This document shows, piece after piece, positions 38,503 through 45,873 of a stretch of 46,186 nt of DNA. Source of the stretch: an uncultured Clostridia bacterium (GTDB lineage: Bacteria; Bacillota; Clostridia; Christensenellales; Borkfalkiaceae); assembly GCA_947630605.1 (NCBI GenBank), contig CANRIO010000004.1, positions 1-46,186 of the forward strand, read 5' to 3'. Each line of letters starts with the position of its first letter. The stretch's first letter is position 1. The notes under the pieces are model-generated. The model saw only the letters and a program-made list of their open reading frames with translations. It was not told the DNA's origin and did not search any database. The translations under genes and the position numbers were made by a program.

Positions 38503-39663
38503 GAATACAATCCCTTCCACAACGGGCATCTCTACCAGCTCCGGGAGATGAAGGAGCGGAGCGGGTGCCAAAAGCTCCTCTGTCTCATGAGCGGGAACTT
38601 CACCCAGCGGGGCGACATGGCGGTGTTCGACAAATACACGCGCGCAAGGCATGCCGTAGAAAACGGGGCGGACGCCGTTCTGGAGCTTCCCGTCTCCTTT
38701 GCCGTTTCCCCCGCCGAACTCTTTGCCAAGGGTGCTGTAAAACTTCTTGCCGCCATTCCCGCCGTAAAGGTGCTCGCTTTCGGCTGTGAGAGCGGAAACA
38801 GGGAGGACTTCATGAAGACCGCCTCCGCCACCCTTCGCGAGGACAGGGCGTTCCGCGCCGCGCTCAAGGAAAACTTAAAGGACGGGACCTCCTACATCCG
38901 TGCGCGGACACAGACCCTTCTCTCCCTCAACGCCGACCTCGACGAGAAGCTCCTCTCCTCCCCGAATAATATCTTGGGCGTGGAATATTGCCGCGCGATC
39001 CTTGCCGAAAAGGCGGACATTGACCCCCTGCCCATTTTGAGGATCGGAGCCTCATTCGCGGACATGGTACCCAGAAAAGAGTTCTCCTCGGCAACTTCGC
39101 TGCGCGCAGCCATGGCAGACGGGAGTTTTTCCGCCCGCCGCGCCCTGAAGCGAAATATGCCCAAAAACGTCTATGAGGACGCCCTCGCCTTTCAGCCTAC
39201 CGCCTTCGAGGAAGCTCTCCTTTGCGCCCTGTATGCGGCAGAGGACGATGAGATCGCAAAGACTGCCGACTGCTCGGAGGGACTGGAAAACCGCCTGAAG
39301 GCGATGGTGCGCACAAATCCCGGGTATGAGGCCGCCCTCTCGAAGGTGGTGACAAAGCGCTACACCCGCGCCCGCATCAAGCGCGTCCTTTTGCAGAACT
39401 TTTTGAAGATCGGGCTGGACGAGGTGAAGGACTTCCTCGAAAGTCCCCTTTACCTGCGCACGCTCGCGCTCAGAAAGGAGGGTTCGGAGGAGATGCTCTC
39501 CGCCCTCTCGGAGGCGAAGTTCCCCCTCATCGTGCGCAAGAGCGACGCCGCCCTTCTCAAAAAGGACGCCCTCGCCTGCTTCGAAAAGGACAGGTTCGCA
39601 AACTCCCTCTATAGCCTTCTCACGCACAGCGCCCTCGGCGACTACGAGACGCTGTTTGTATAA
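38479..39663 (+). CDS. tmcAL: tRNA(Met) cytidine acetate ligase
   Basis: A 394-residue enzyme (formerly YlbM/DUF795) that joins acetate to C34 of elongator tRNA-Met using ATP. The nucleotidyltransferase motif EYNPFHNGH lies at the N-terminus, followed by SGNFTQRGD and AFGCESG, then a C-terminal helical RNA-binding region. The length is normal. GGAG six bases upstream supports the start. It sits beside pta-ackA, which produce acetate. The first eight codons are duplicated 974 bp upstream on the far side of the toxIN module. Confidence 0.95.
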   Translation: MKICAVVCEYNPFHNGHLYQLREMKERSGCQKLLCLMSGNFTQRGDMAVFDKYTRARHAVENGADAVLELPVSFAVSPAELFAKGAVKLLAAIPAVKVLAFGCESGNREDFMKTASATLREDRAFRAALKENLKDGTSYIRARTQTLLSLNADLDEKLLSSPNNILGVEYCRAILAEKADIDPLPILRIGASFADMVPRKEFSSATSLRAAMADGSFSARRALKRNMPKNVYEDALAFQPTAFEEALLCALYAAEDDEIAKTADCSEGLENRLKAMVRTNPGYEAALSKVVTKRYTRARIKRVLLQNFLKIGLDEVKDFLESPLYLRTLALRKEGSEEMLSALSEAKFPLIVRKSDAALLKKDALACFEKDRFANSLYSLLTHSALGDYETLFV

Positions 39664-39685
39664 AAGCGATCCGGAAACTTTGTTC

Positions 39686-39720
39686 GCCCCCCGAAGACCG
39701 ACGCCGCGGGGGGATTTTTT
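39686..39720 (+). terminator. Terminator of tmcAL
   Basis: GCCCCCCG pairs with GCGGGGGG, followed by ATTTTTT, 23 bp after the stop. Confidence 0.8.
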
Positions 39721-39730
39721 GGCAGTAGAA

Positions 39731-39758
39731 AAGTGCCGTCCCTTCCGGGGCGGCACTT
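39731..39758 (-). terminator. Hairpin downstream of the FAD genes
   Basis: AAGTGCCG-tcccttccgggg-CGGCACTT, stem of eight with possible extension; could stop leftward transcripts from 39888. The gap 39663-39888 holds no gene. Confidence 0.45.
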
Positions 39759-39887
39759 TCCTGAGAGAATATGAAAAAAATAAGGAGAGTAAGCTGATTG
39801 GTTATCTTTATTATAGCAGAACTTTTGCGAAAAAGAAAGTGCTTCGCATGAAATTTTCGTGATTTTTCGGAAAAATTTTTATGCAAG

Positions 39888-41405
39888 TCAAAAATGTTTC
39901 CTTGCGATGGCATATGCCGCGCGGATGCCGTCGGCCGCGGCGGAAGTGATGCCGCCCGCATAGCCGCACCCCTCGCCGCAGGGATAGACCCCCTCGACGC
40001 CCACGGCCTGCATGTCCTCGCCACGCAAAATGCGGACGGGCGAGCTGGTGCGCGATTCCACCCCCGTGAGAAGGGCGTCTGGGACCTTGAAGGCGGAAAG
40101 CAGCCTACCCATGTCCGGGATCGCGGCGCGCAAACTGCCTGCAAGGACGGACGGAAGATAGCTCTCCAATGGGGCAAAGGAGGTCCCGCGCGCATAGCTC
40201 GGAAGAACGCCTTTGAAATGCGAGCTCTCCCTTCCCTCCAAAAAATCGCCGACGAGCTGGACGGGGGCGCGAAAGCCTCCTCCCGCCGCGCGGAAGGCCG
40301 CCCGCTCCATTTCCCGCTGAAGCGCAACGCCCGCCAAGGGGTGGTCGCTCCCGAAATCTTCCCGCTTCACCTGCACGACAAGGGCGGAATTGGCATTTTT
40401 CCCGTCGCGGGCAAAGTTGCTCATGCCGTTCGTGACGACGCCCATCTCTTCGGACGCGGAGGGGATGACGACGCCGCCCGGGCACATGCAGAAGGAAAAG
40501 ACCGCCCGCTCCGCCGCATGCGAGACGAGTTTATAGTCCGCGGGAGGGAGGAGGCGGTAGGCCTCGCCGTACTGCGCTCGCCCGATCTCCTCCTGCAAAT
40601 GCTCGATGCGGACGCCCGCCGCGAACTCCTTCTGCTCCATTTGAAAGCCGTTTGCAAGGAGTATTTCGAAGGTGTCCCGCGCGCTGTGCCCGATCGCGAG
40701 GACGAGGTCGTCCGCCTCCGCCCGCGTGCCGTTGATATACACGGCGGTAAGCTTCCCGCCCTTGATCTCAACGCCTGTGAGCTTGCTCTCATAGAAAATG
40801 CGGCCACCATGTCCGAGGATGAACCCTCGGATATTGGCTACGACCCTCTTCAGATTGTCGCTTCCGATGTGCGGCTTTGCAAGGTAGGCGATCTCCTTCG
40901 GCGCGCCGAACTCCACGAAGGTCTCGAGCACTTCGCGGTTCAAAGGAGAATTTGTCTGCGTATTAAGTTTCCCGTCCGAAAACGTCCCCGCGCCGCCCTC
41001 GCCGAACTGCACGTTGCTCTCGGTATTCAAAACGCCCGTTCTTTGAAAAGTGAGGATGTCCTGCTCGCGCGCTTCGACGGGCTTGCCGCGTTCAATGAGG
41101 GTGGGGCGGATGCCGTGCCGTAGCAGCCTCACCGCGCAAAAGAGGCCCGCGGGACCCGCGCCGACGATGATGACGCGGGGCGCTTCCCCCCTGATCTTTT
41201 CGTACGTCCTTGTGGGGAGGGGCTCCTTTTTCTTCGAACACTCCACGGTATAGACCCACTTGATCGCCCCCTTGTCGCGGGCGTCGAGCGATTTTTTCAA
41301 GATACGGAAGTGTGCCGCGGGTGCGTGCAGTTTTCTCTCGCAGAGGGCAAGGAGCTTGTCCTCGCTCTCCCCAAGATGCAGGGTGAGCCCTGTCAGGGTC
41401 AGCAT
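39888..41405 (-). CDS. FAD-dependent oxidoreductase (COG2509-like)
   Basis: A 505-residue flavoprotein with an N-terminal domain of about 75 residues (HLGESEDKLLALCERKL), then the dinucleotide-binding motif VIIVGAGPAGLFCAVRLLRHG, GEGGAGTFSDGKLNT, and a C-terminal GEGCGYAGGITSAAADGIRAA that closes the FAD site. This matches the COG2509 family of uncharacterised FAD-dependent dehydrogenases. Its start overlaps the preceding gene stop by 7 bp, so the two are coupled. Substrate unknown. Confidence 0.9.
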   Translation of the reverse strand: MLTLTGLTLHLGESEDKLLALCERKLHAPAAHFRILKKSLDARDKGAIKWVYTVECSKKKEPLPTRTYEKIRGEAPRVIIVGAGPAGLFCAVRLLRHGIRPTLIERGKPVEAREQDILTFQRTGVLNTESNVQFGEGGAGTFSDGKLNTQTNSPLNREVLETFVEFGAPKEIAYLAKPHIGSDNLKRVVANIRGFILGHGGRIFYESKLTGVEIKGGKLTAVYINGTRAEADDLVLAIGHSARDTFEILLANGFQMEQKEFAAGVRIEHLQEEIGRAQYGEAYRLLPPADYKLVSHAAERAVFSFCMCPGGVVIPSASEEMGVVTNGMSNFARDGKNANSALVVQVKREDFGSDHPLAGVALQREMERAAFRAAGGGFRAPVQLVGDFLEGRESSHFKGVLPSYARGTSFAPLESYLPSVLAGSLRAAIPDMGRLLSAFKVPDALLTGVESRTSSPVRILRGEDMQAVGVEGVYPCGEGCGYAGGITSAAADGIRAAYAIARKHF

Positions 41406-42535
41406 TGCAAGACCCCCTCCGCGGCGGCATGCGCCGAAGAAAACGCCCACTGCAGGTTATAGCCGCCGCACTCGCCGTCCACGTTCAGGATCTCCCCCGC
41501 GAAGAAGAGGCCGGGCCGCTTCAGGCTCTGCAAGTTTTCGTCCGTCTCGAGAAGGGGGATGCCGCCCTTGGTGACCTGAGCGTTGGCAAACCCGCAGTCG
41601 CCGAGAACGGGCAATTGAAAGGCTTTCAGAAGTGAAATGAGGGTACCATGTCCGCCGTCTGCCCTCTTGGAAAGCGCTCTTCCGAGGCCGTTGGGGACGA
41701 TGCAGAGAAGGGATCCGCCGCTTGCCTTTAAGGCCTCCGAAAGCCTCTCCCTTCCGACGTCGGGCAAGAAATCTATCTCGAGCACGTCGCCCTTTTTTGC
41801 ATAGGAGGAGGCGCGGAAAACGGCGTCGCCCGAGACGCCGTCCTCGGTGAAGAGGACATCTCCGCGGCACGTAAAGCATATACTATCATTGTGAAGAACT
41901 TTTAAGCCCGCGTCCATGCGGATGCCCTTGAGCCCGCGAACGAGCGCTGCGTCGCTTTTGAGCCTTGTCAGTGCGGGAAAAAGGGGCGTCACGGTGTGGC
42001 CGAAACTCTTCGCAAGCGCGTAGGCGGAACCGTCCGTCCCGAAGTGCGGCGCGGCCTTTCCTCCCGCTGCCAAAACGACTGCGTCTGCCCGCACATGTCC
42101 GCCCGCCCATAAAAGGTCGAATGCGCCGTCATATGCGATCTCCTGCACCTGCGTCTTGAGACATATGTCCGCATGCAGCTTTTCGAGTTCGGCGCGGAAG
42201 AGGTCGCAGACGGCCGAGGCCTGCCTGCCCGCGGGGTAGACTCTTCCCCGCGCATCGGGCAAAAAGAGGCCACCCATGTCCTCGAGGAAGCGCACGGTTT
42301 CGGGATATCCGAAGCGGGCGAGGATGCGGCCGACCTTGTTTGGATCGTCCGAAAAATAGTGTTCCTGTGAACAGTTCACGTTGGTCACGTTCCCCTGCCC
42401 GTTGCCCGTTGCGGAGAGCTTGCGGCCGAGGCGTTCCCCACGCTCGAGGAGAATTACTTCCCTTCCCGCCCTCAAAAGTTGTACGGCGCACGCCATGCCC
42501 GACGCACCGCCGCCGATGACAGCAATTTTCTTCAT
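41399..42535 (-). CDS. NAD(P)/FAD-dependent oxidoreductase, BaiN/HI0933 family
   Basis: A 378-residue flavoprotein: N-terminal Rossmann motif KKIAVIGGGASGMACAVQLLRAG, then LLERGERLGRKLSATGNGQGNVTN, and a C-terminal GEILNVDGECGGYNLQWAFSSA. These are hallmarks of the HI0933/BaiN family. BaiN acts on bile acid intermediates in gut clostridia, but most members are uncharacterised and no such role can be claimed. Start ATG 42535 lies six bases after a TATGAT -10, so the mRNA may be leaderless. First gene of a two-gene operon. Confidence 0.92.
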   Translation of the reverse strand: MKKIAVIGGGASGMACAVQLLRAGREVILLERGERLGRKLSATGNGQGNVTNVNCSQEHYFSDDPNKVGRILARFGYPETVRFLEDMGGLFLPDARGRVYPAGRQASAVCDLFRAELEKLHADICLKTQVQEIAYDGAFDLLWAGGHVRADAVVLAAGGKAAPHFGTDGSAYALAKSFGHTVTPLFPALTRLKSDAALVRGLKGIRMDAGLKVLHNDSICFTCRGDVLFTEDGVSGDAVFRASSYAKKGDVLEIDFLPDVGRERLSEALKASGGSLLCIVPNGLGRALSKRADGGHGTLISLLKAFQLPVLGDCGFANAQVTKGGIPLLETDENLQSLKRPGLFFAGEILNVDGECGGYNLQWAFSSAHAAAEGVLQC

Positions 42536-42541
42536 ATTCCT

Positions 42542-42570
42542 ATCATAACGCAATCAAAAAAATTTGTCAA
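42542..42570 (-). promoter_or_regulatory. Promoter of the FAD operon
   Basis: Minus-strand TTGACA (42565-42570), 17 bp, TATGAT (42542-42547). The predicted start coincides with ATG 42535. Confidence 0.75.
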
Positions 42571-42574
42571 TGGA

Positions 42575-42603
42575 TTGACAGCCGCGCGAAATCGTGTTAC
42601 AAT
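42575..42603 (+). promoter_or_regulatory. Promoter of the DUF1508 gene
   Basis: TTGACA (42575-42580), 17 bp, TACAAT (42598-42603). Its -35 lies four bases from the -35 of the divergent FAD promoter, forming TGTCAA-tgga-TTGACA. Confidence 0.8.
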
Positions 42604-42622
42604 ATTGCAAAGGAGAAAAAAG

Positions 42623-43810
42623 ATGCTCTACAATCTTCAATCTGTCGTTGATTTTTTTAAGAATAATCCCGTCCTCGTCGGCGTTCTTGCGGCCATCCTC
42701 GCGGTCATCATCGCCCTCATCATCGCGATCATCGTCCTGCAGGTGAAGGGGAAAAAGCGCCGCGCCGAGGAGGAAGCGCAAAGAGCGGCAGCGGCCGAGG
42801 CCCCCGATGAGGAGCCGGAGCCCTACTCGCCCGAAGAGACACCCGTCGCCTCGGAGGAAGTTCCCGAGAAGGAACCTTTGCCCGAACCTGTCGTCGTGGA
42901 ACAAGCCCCCGAGAAGGAACCTTTGCCCGAACCTGTGGAGGAAGTCCCCGAAGAGGAGCCTCTGCCCGAGCCCGTGGAAGAAGCCCCCGAAGAGGAGCCT
43001 CTGCCCGAGCCCGTGGAAGAAGCCCCCGTCGAGAGGCCTCTGCCCGAACCCGTGGAGGAAGTTCCCGAAGAGGAACCCCTGCCCGAGCCCGTGGAGGAAG
43101 TTCCCGAGGAGGAACCTTTGCCCGAGCCTGTGGAGGAAGTTCCCGAGAAGAAACCTTTGCCCGAGCCTGTAGAAGAGATCAAGGAAAAGCCCGCGCCCTA
43201 CGCGGATGTTCATAGGAAGGAGGAATTACCCATGAAGAAAGCACAAAAAACCGCGCCCAAGCCCGCGCCCGCGAAGAAGGGATCGCTCGTCTTTAAGCCC
43301 ACTCCCAAGAATGCTCCCGCGAAGCCGGACGCAAAGCCCGTGCCCGTGAAGAAAGAGGTCCCCGCAAAGCCTACGCCCGTGAAGAAGGAGGCGCCTGCAA
43401 AGCCCGCTCCCGTAAAGGCACCCGCGAAGGCCGCGAAACCCGCTCCCGCACCCGCGCCCGCGAAGAAGGAAGTTTCCGCCGTCAACGGCAAGTGGACCAT
43501 CGAGAACGTGAAGGGCAAGTTCTGGTTCAGCCTCATCGCCCCCAACGGGCAGGTCATGTTAGAGAGCTCCGCCCCCTACGCGACGCTTTCGAGCGCGAAG
43601 ACGGGTATCAAGACCTATCAGGACAACATCGCCGCCGACCACCTCGAGATCGTCGAGCACAAGAACGGCGACAGCCAGGTGCAGATCCTGAACGGCAGCG
43701 GCAGACTTCTTGCCACGAGCTCCACCTATTCGACGAGGAGCCAGGCGGAGAGCGCACGCGACTCCATCAAGCGTTGGGCTCCCACCGATGCGGTCGAAGA
43801 TCCCGACTAA
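42623..43810 (+). CDS. Membrane-anchored repeat protein with two DUF1508 domains
   Basis: A 395-residue protein: N-terminal membrane anchor (about 16-40), a cytoplasmic-side basic stretch KGKKRRAEEE, eight tandem acidic repeats of consensus PEEEPLPEPVEEV (81-186), a Lys/Pro/Ala-rich basic segment (about 200-285), and two C-terminal DUF1508 (YegP-type) domains (WTIENVKGKFWFSLIAPNGQV and a second unit ending TRSQAESARDSIKRWA). The acidic and basic low-complexity arms may interact or extend the domain from the membrane. Function of DUF1508 is not established. Start ATG 42623 has AAGGAG. Confidence 0.85.
   Translation: MLYNLQSVVDFFKNNPVLVGVLAAILAVIIALIIAIIVLQVKGKKRRAEEEAQRAAAAEAPDEEPEPYSPEETPVASEEVPEKEPLPEPVVVEQAPEKEPLPEPVEEVPEEEPLPEPVEEAPEEEPLPEPVEEAPVERPLPEPVEEVPEEEPLPEPVEEVPEEEPLPEPVEEVPEKKPLPEPVEEIKEKPAPYADVHRKEELPMKKAQKTAPKPAPAKKGSLVFKPTPKNAPAKPDAKPVPVKKEVPAKPTPVKKEAPAKPAPVKAPAKAAKPAPAPAPAKKEVSAVNGKWTIENVKGKFWFSLIAPNGQVMLESSAPYATLSSAKTGIKTYQDNIAADHLEIVEHKNGDSQVQILNGSGRLLATSSTYSTRSQAESARDSIKRWAPTDAVEDPD
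42863..43180 (+). repeat. 39-bp tandem repeats within the DUF1508 gene
   Basis: Eight units encode 13-residue PExEPLPEPVEEx repeats; the first unit is 15 residues (PVVVEQA). Neighbouring units are nearly identical in DNA, so copy number is likely to vary between strains. Confidence 0.9.
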
Positions 43811-43830
43811 AACTTTTTATAGTACGGCAA

Positions 43831-43860
43831 GGCCCGCAGCTTTTGCAAAAGCTGCGGGCC
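43831..43860. terminator. Bidirectional terminator
   Basis: A perfect 30-nt palindrome GGCCCGCAGCTTTTGC and its complement, followed by TTAAATTTTT, between convergent genes ending at 43810 and 43875. Confidence 0.85.
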
Positions 43861-43874
43861 TTAAATTTTTGCAA

Positions 43875-44720
43875 TTATTTGAGGTGGTCTTTGATCTCGC
43901 GGGAGTGCAGAATTTGGGCAAAGACATCGGCGAGGAAATCCGTCTCGGCCTCTTCCAGCCTACCCATGTCCGCAAGCCGGCTGAGCGTAGGGTCGATGGG
44001 AATGCGGGCGACGGCGGGGAAAGAATAGAGTTTCGCAAGCTCCTCTGCCTTGCTTTCGCCGAAGATCTCATGCCGTTTGCCGCAGTCGGGGCAGGTGAAA
44101 AAGCTCATGTTCTCGACGAGCCCCAAGAGGGGCACATGGAGCATGCCCGCCATGTTCACGTTCTTTTTGACGATCATCTCCACGAGCTGCTGCGGGGTGG
44201 TCACCACGACGACGCCCGAGAGCGGGATGCTCTGAAAGACGGAGAGCGGAACATCCCCCGTTCCCGGCGGCATGTCGATGAAGAGGATGTCGACGTCCCC
44301 CCAGACGACGTCCGTCCAGAATTGGAGCGCCGCGCCCGCGATGAGCGTTCCCCTCCAGACGACGGGGTCGTCCTCGTGCTCCAAAAGGGTGTTCATCGAG
44401 ATCATCTTGATGCCGCTTCTCGATACGACGGGCTCGATGTTGCCGTCGGTGCCCGTAGCGAGGTCATGTACGCCGAAGGCCTTCGGAATGGAAGGGCCCG
44501 TGACGTCGGCGTCGAGAATGGCCGTTTTATACCCCATCGCCCGGGCGCGGACGGCGAGAAGGGCGGTGACGAGCGACTTCCCCACGCCCCCCTTGCCGCT
44601 TGCGACGGCGACGACGCGGGTGATGTGGGCGCTTTTATGCGGCGGTTTGATGAATGAAGTCTTGCTCCGCGAGCTGCAATTTGAAGCGCAGGTCGAGCAA
44701 TCATGCGTGCAGTCTGCCAT
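43875..44720 (-). CDS. mrp: Mrp/NBP35-type ATP-binding protein
   Basis: A 281-residue P-loop protein of the Mrp/ApbC family, thought to carry or insert iron-sulfur clusters. It has a Cys-rich N-terminus (CTHDCSTCASNC), a deviant Walker A ASGKGGVGKS, switch motifs LDADVTGPSIP and IDMPPGTGD, and a C-terminal CPDCG pair, where a cluster would bind between two subunits. Start ATG 44720 has AAGGAG upstream; the ORF-track start at 44804 would include promoter sequence. Confidence 0.93.
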   Translation of the reverse strand: MADCTHDCSTCASNCSSRSKTSFIKPPHKSAHITRVVAVASGKGGVGKSLVTALLAVRARAMGYKTAILDADVTGPSIPKAFGVHDLATGTDGNIEPVVSRSGIKMISMNTLLEHEDDPVVWRGTLIAGAALQFWTDVVWGDVDILFIDMPPGTGDVPLSVFQSIPLSGVVVVTTPQQLVEMIVKKNVNMAGMLHVPLLGLVENMSFFTCPDCGKRHEIFGESKAEELAKLYSFPAVARIPIDPTLSRLADMGRLEEAETDFLADVFAQILHSREIKDHLK

Positions 44721-44744
44721 AGATCTCTCCTTGTATCTTTCTAT

Positions 44745-44773
44745 ATTGTAGCAGACATCGCGGAAAAATTCAA
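44745..44773 (-). promoter_or_regulatory. Promoter of mrp
   Basis: Minus-strand TTGAAT (44768-44773), 17 bp, TACAAT (44745-44750). Confidence 0.7.
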
Positions 44774-44798
44774 CCAAAATAATTGCATGGAAAAACGC

Positions 44799-44827
44799 TT
44801 GCAAAATTTTCTCATTTGCACTATACT
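44799..44827 (+). promoter_or_regulatory. Promoter of SRP RNA
   Basis: TTGCAA (44799-44804), 17 bp, TATACT (44822-44827); start near 44834. Confidence 0.75.
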
Positions 44828-44833
44828 AAAAGT

Positions 44834-45104
44834 GCTGTGATAGGTGGGGAGTTAGCGGTGCCCTGTATCTGCAATCCGCTATAGCAGAGCCGAACGCTTT
44901 TCTCGGTGCAGTCTATGGAAGGCCGCACGCGGTAAGTGGTGTTGATCACAAGGTCTTATGCAACGTACGCCCGCGAACCGTGTCAGGGTAGGGATACAGC
45001 AGCACTAAACGGTGCCGTGCGTGTGCCATGAGGTAGCTTTGTGGGAGCTGTCTGCCGCGTTCCCGCTTCGGTAGATTGCAACAAAAAAAGCCCTCACAGT
45101 TTTT
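44834..45104 (+). ncRNA. ffs: Large bacterial signal recognition particle RNA
   Basis: The 5' part reads AGGTGGGGAGTTAGCGGTGCCCTGTA...CAATCCGCTATAGCAG, the Alu-domain signature of large bacterial SRP RNAs. Domain IV is GTGTCAGG-GTAGGGATACA-GCAGCACTAA: the symmetric loop halves TCAGG and AGCAGCA are conserved, and the tip GTA-GGGA-TAC is a GNRA hairpin replacing the usual TCC-GGAA-GGA with compensating changes. The 5' CTGTGA can pair with TCACAG just before TTTTTT. About 270 nt, as expected for Bacillota. The 3' end is approximate. Confidence 0.9.
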
Positions 45105-45120
45105 TATTTCTGGGAAAATA

Positions 45121-45157
45121 AACGCCGATGCGAAAAACTCGCAACGGCGTTTTTTTA
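45121..45157. terminator. Bidirectional terminator
   Basis: AACGCCG-a-TGCGA pairs with TCGCA-a-CGGCGTT, with TTTTTTT on the plus side and TTTATTTT on the minus side. It separates SRP RNA from the convergent 45155 gene, whose stop codon lies in the T tract. Confidence 0.8.
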
Positions 45158-45289
45158 CTCAACCGTGATTTTTCTGACCGTCCCGTCCCCGAACCGTACG
45201 ACGATCGTGTTTTCATCTTTCTCGAGCATTCCCACAATATCGTCTTTAAGTTCCGCCAATAAAAGTGCCAAAAGTTCTGAAACATTCAT
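45155..45289 (-). CDS. 44-residue hypothetical protein (too short for the ORF track)
   Basis: Starts ATG 45289 after GGAGGAGAATAAC, codes for MNVSELLALLLAELKDDIVG continuing to GDGTVRKITVE, and ends in the terminator at 45155. A consensus promoter lies upstream at 45319-45347. The sequence is an amphipathic helix plus a small beta hairpin (TIVVRFGDGTVRKITV). No signal peptide. No family recognised; the complete set of expression signals makes it a credible gene. The ORF at 45094-45285 in another frame is its shadow. Confidence 0.7.
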   Translation of the reverse strand: MNVSELLALLLAELKDDIVGMLEKDENTIVVRFGDGTVRKITVE

Positions 45290-45318
45290 GTTATTCTCCT
45301 CCTCATAAGTTTAGTAGT

Positions 45319-45347
45319 ATTTTATCCGACTTTATAAGATTTGTCAA
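45319..45347 (-). promoter_or_regulatory. Promoter of the 44-residue gene
   Basis: Minus-strand TTGACA (45342-45347), 17 bp, TAAAAT (45319-45324). Confidence 0.75.
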
Positions 45348-45389
45348 GCAAAAGTATGATTTATTTTATAATAATTTCGGAGGAAAGCC

Positions 45390-45539
45390 ATGAAGCCGTT
45401 AAAAGAAAAGGTAAGTATTACGATCGATTCCGACCTTTTGAAGGAACTGAAAATTCAAGCGGAAAGGGATGACCGTTCCCTTTCGCAATTCATCAATCTT
45501 GTTTTACGAAAATATATCGAGGCAGAAAAGGAAGATTGA
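45390..45539 (+). CDS. 49-residue ribbon-helix-helix protein (too short for the ORF track)
   Basis: ATG 45390 follows CGGAGGAAAGCC. The product starts MKPLKEKVSITIDSDLLKEL and continues IQAERDDRSLSQFINLVLRKYIEAEKED. The beta strand KVSITID and two helices are those of a CopG/Arc-type ribbon-helix-helix DNA-binding protein, often an antitoxin or small repressor. A TATAAT lies at 45367-45372, with TTGTCA 20 bp upstream, a poor spacing. It is divergent from the 44-residue gene. No toxin gene follows directly. Confidence 0.75.
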   Translation: MKPLKEKVSITIDSDLLKELKIQAERDDRSLSQFINLVLRKYIEAEKED

Positions 45540-45589
45540 AAGGCTATCGGTCATGCCGCGGCGAATGCTGCGGTTTTTTGCTACTCTCC

Positions 45590-45835
45590 CCTTTGAATGC
45601 GCCCCACCCCCTTTGATCCCCCTCCCACGGAGGGGGCATTTTTACGTCATGCTGAGCCGCGCGGTATGCGCGTGTCGAAGCATCACTTTATTTTATAATA
45701 CGGTGACCCTTCGACTGCGCTCAGGGTGACGCATGGAGTAGAAATGCGCATGACCCCCTCCTTGGGGGTGATGCTTCGACAAGCTCAGCATGACGATTGA
45801 GAAAGAATGAGCGCGTTGGGCCATACCATGTCCGA
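45590..45835. repeat. Intergenic block of dispersed repeats
   Basis: No gene is supported. Phrases include CTTCGACAAGCTCAGCATGACG, CTTCGACTGCGCTCAGGGTGACG and hairpins such as CCCCCTCC-ttg-GGGGG, related to the other repeat blocks of this window, plus one CCATGTCCG at 45826. Confidence 0.7.
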
Positions 45836-45844
45836 GGGAAACAC

Positions 45845-45873
45845 AAAAAATCGGCTCTTCAGCCGATTTTTTT
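45845..45873. terminator. Bidirectional terminator
   Basis: AAAAAATCGGCT-cttc-AGCCGATTTTTTT. The stop codon of the leftward 45859 ORF lies inside the stem. Confidence 0.8.

Noticed and set aside
39663-39888. Search for a dif site near the strand switch of the CGGACATGG motif
   Set aside because: No sequence resembling a XerC/D dif site was seen in the gap.
42863-43180. 39-bp tandem repeat as a CRISPR or satellite
   Set aside because: The repeats stay in frame and encode a regular PEEEPLPEPVEEV protein repeat within a well-started gene.
45469-45729. 86-codon plus-strand ORF
   Set aside because: It overlaps the RHH gene in another frame and runs through the repeat block, with no ribosome-binding site.
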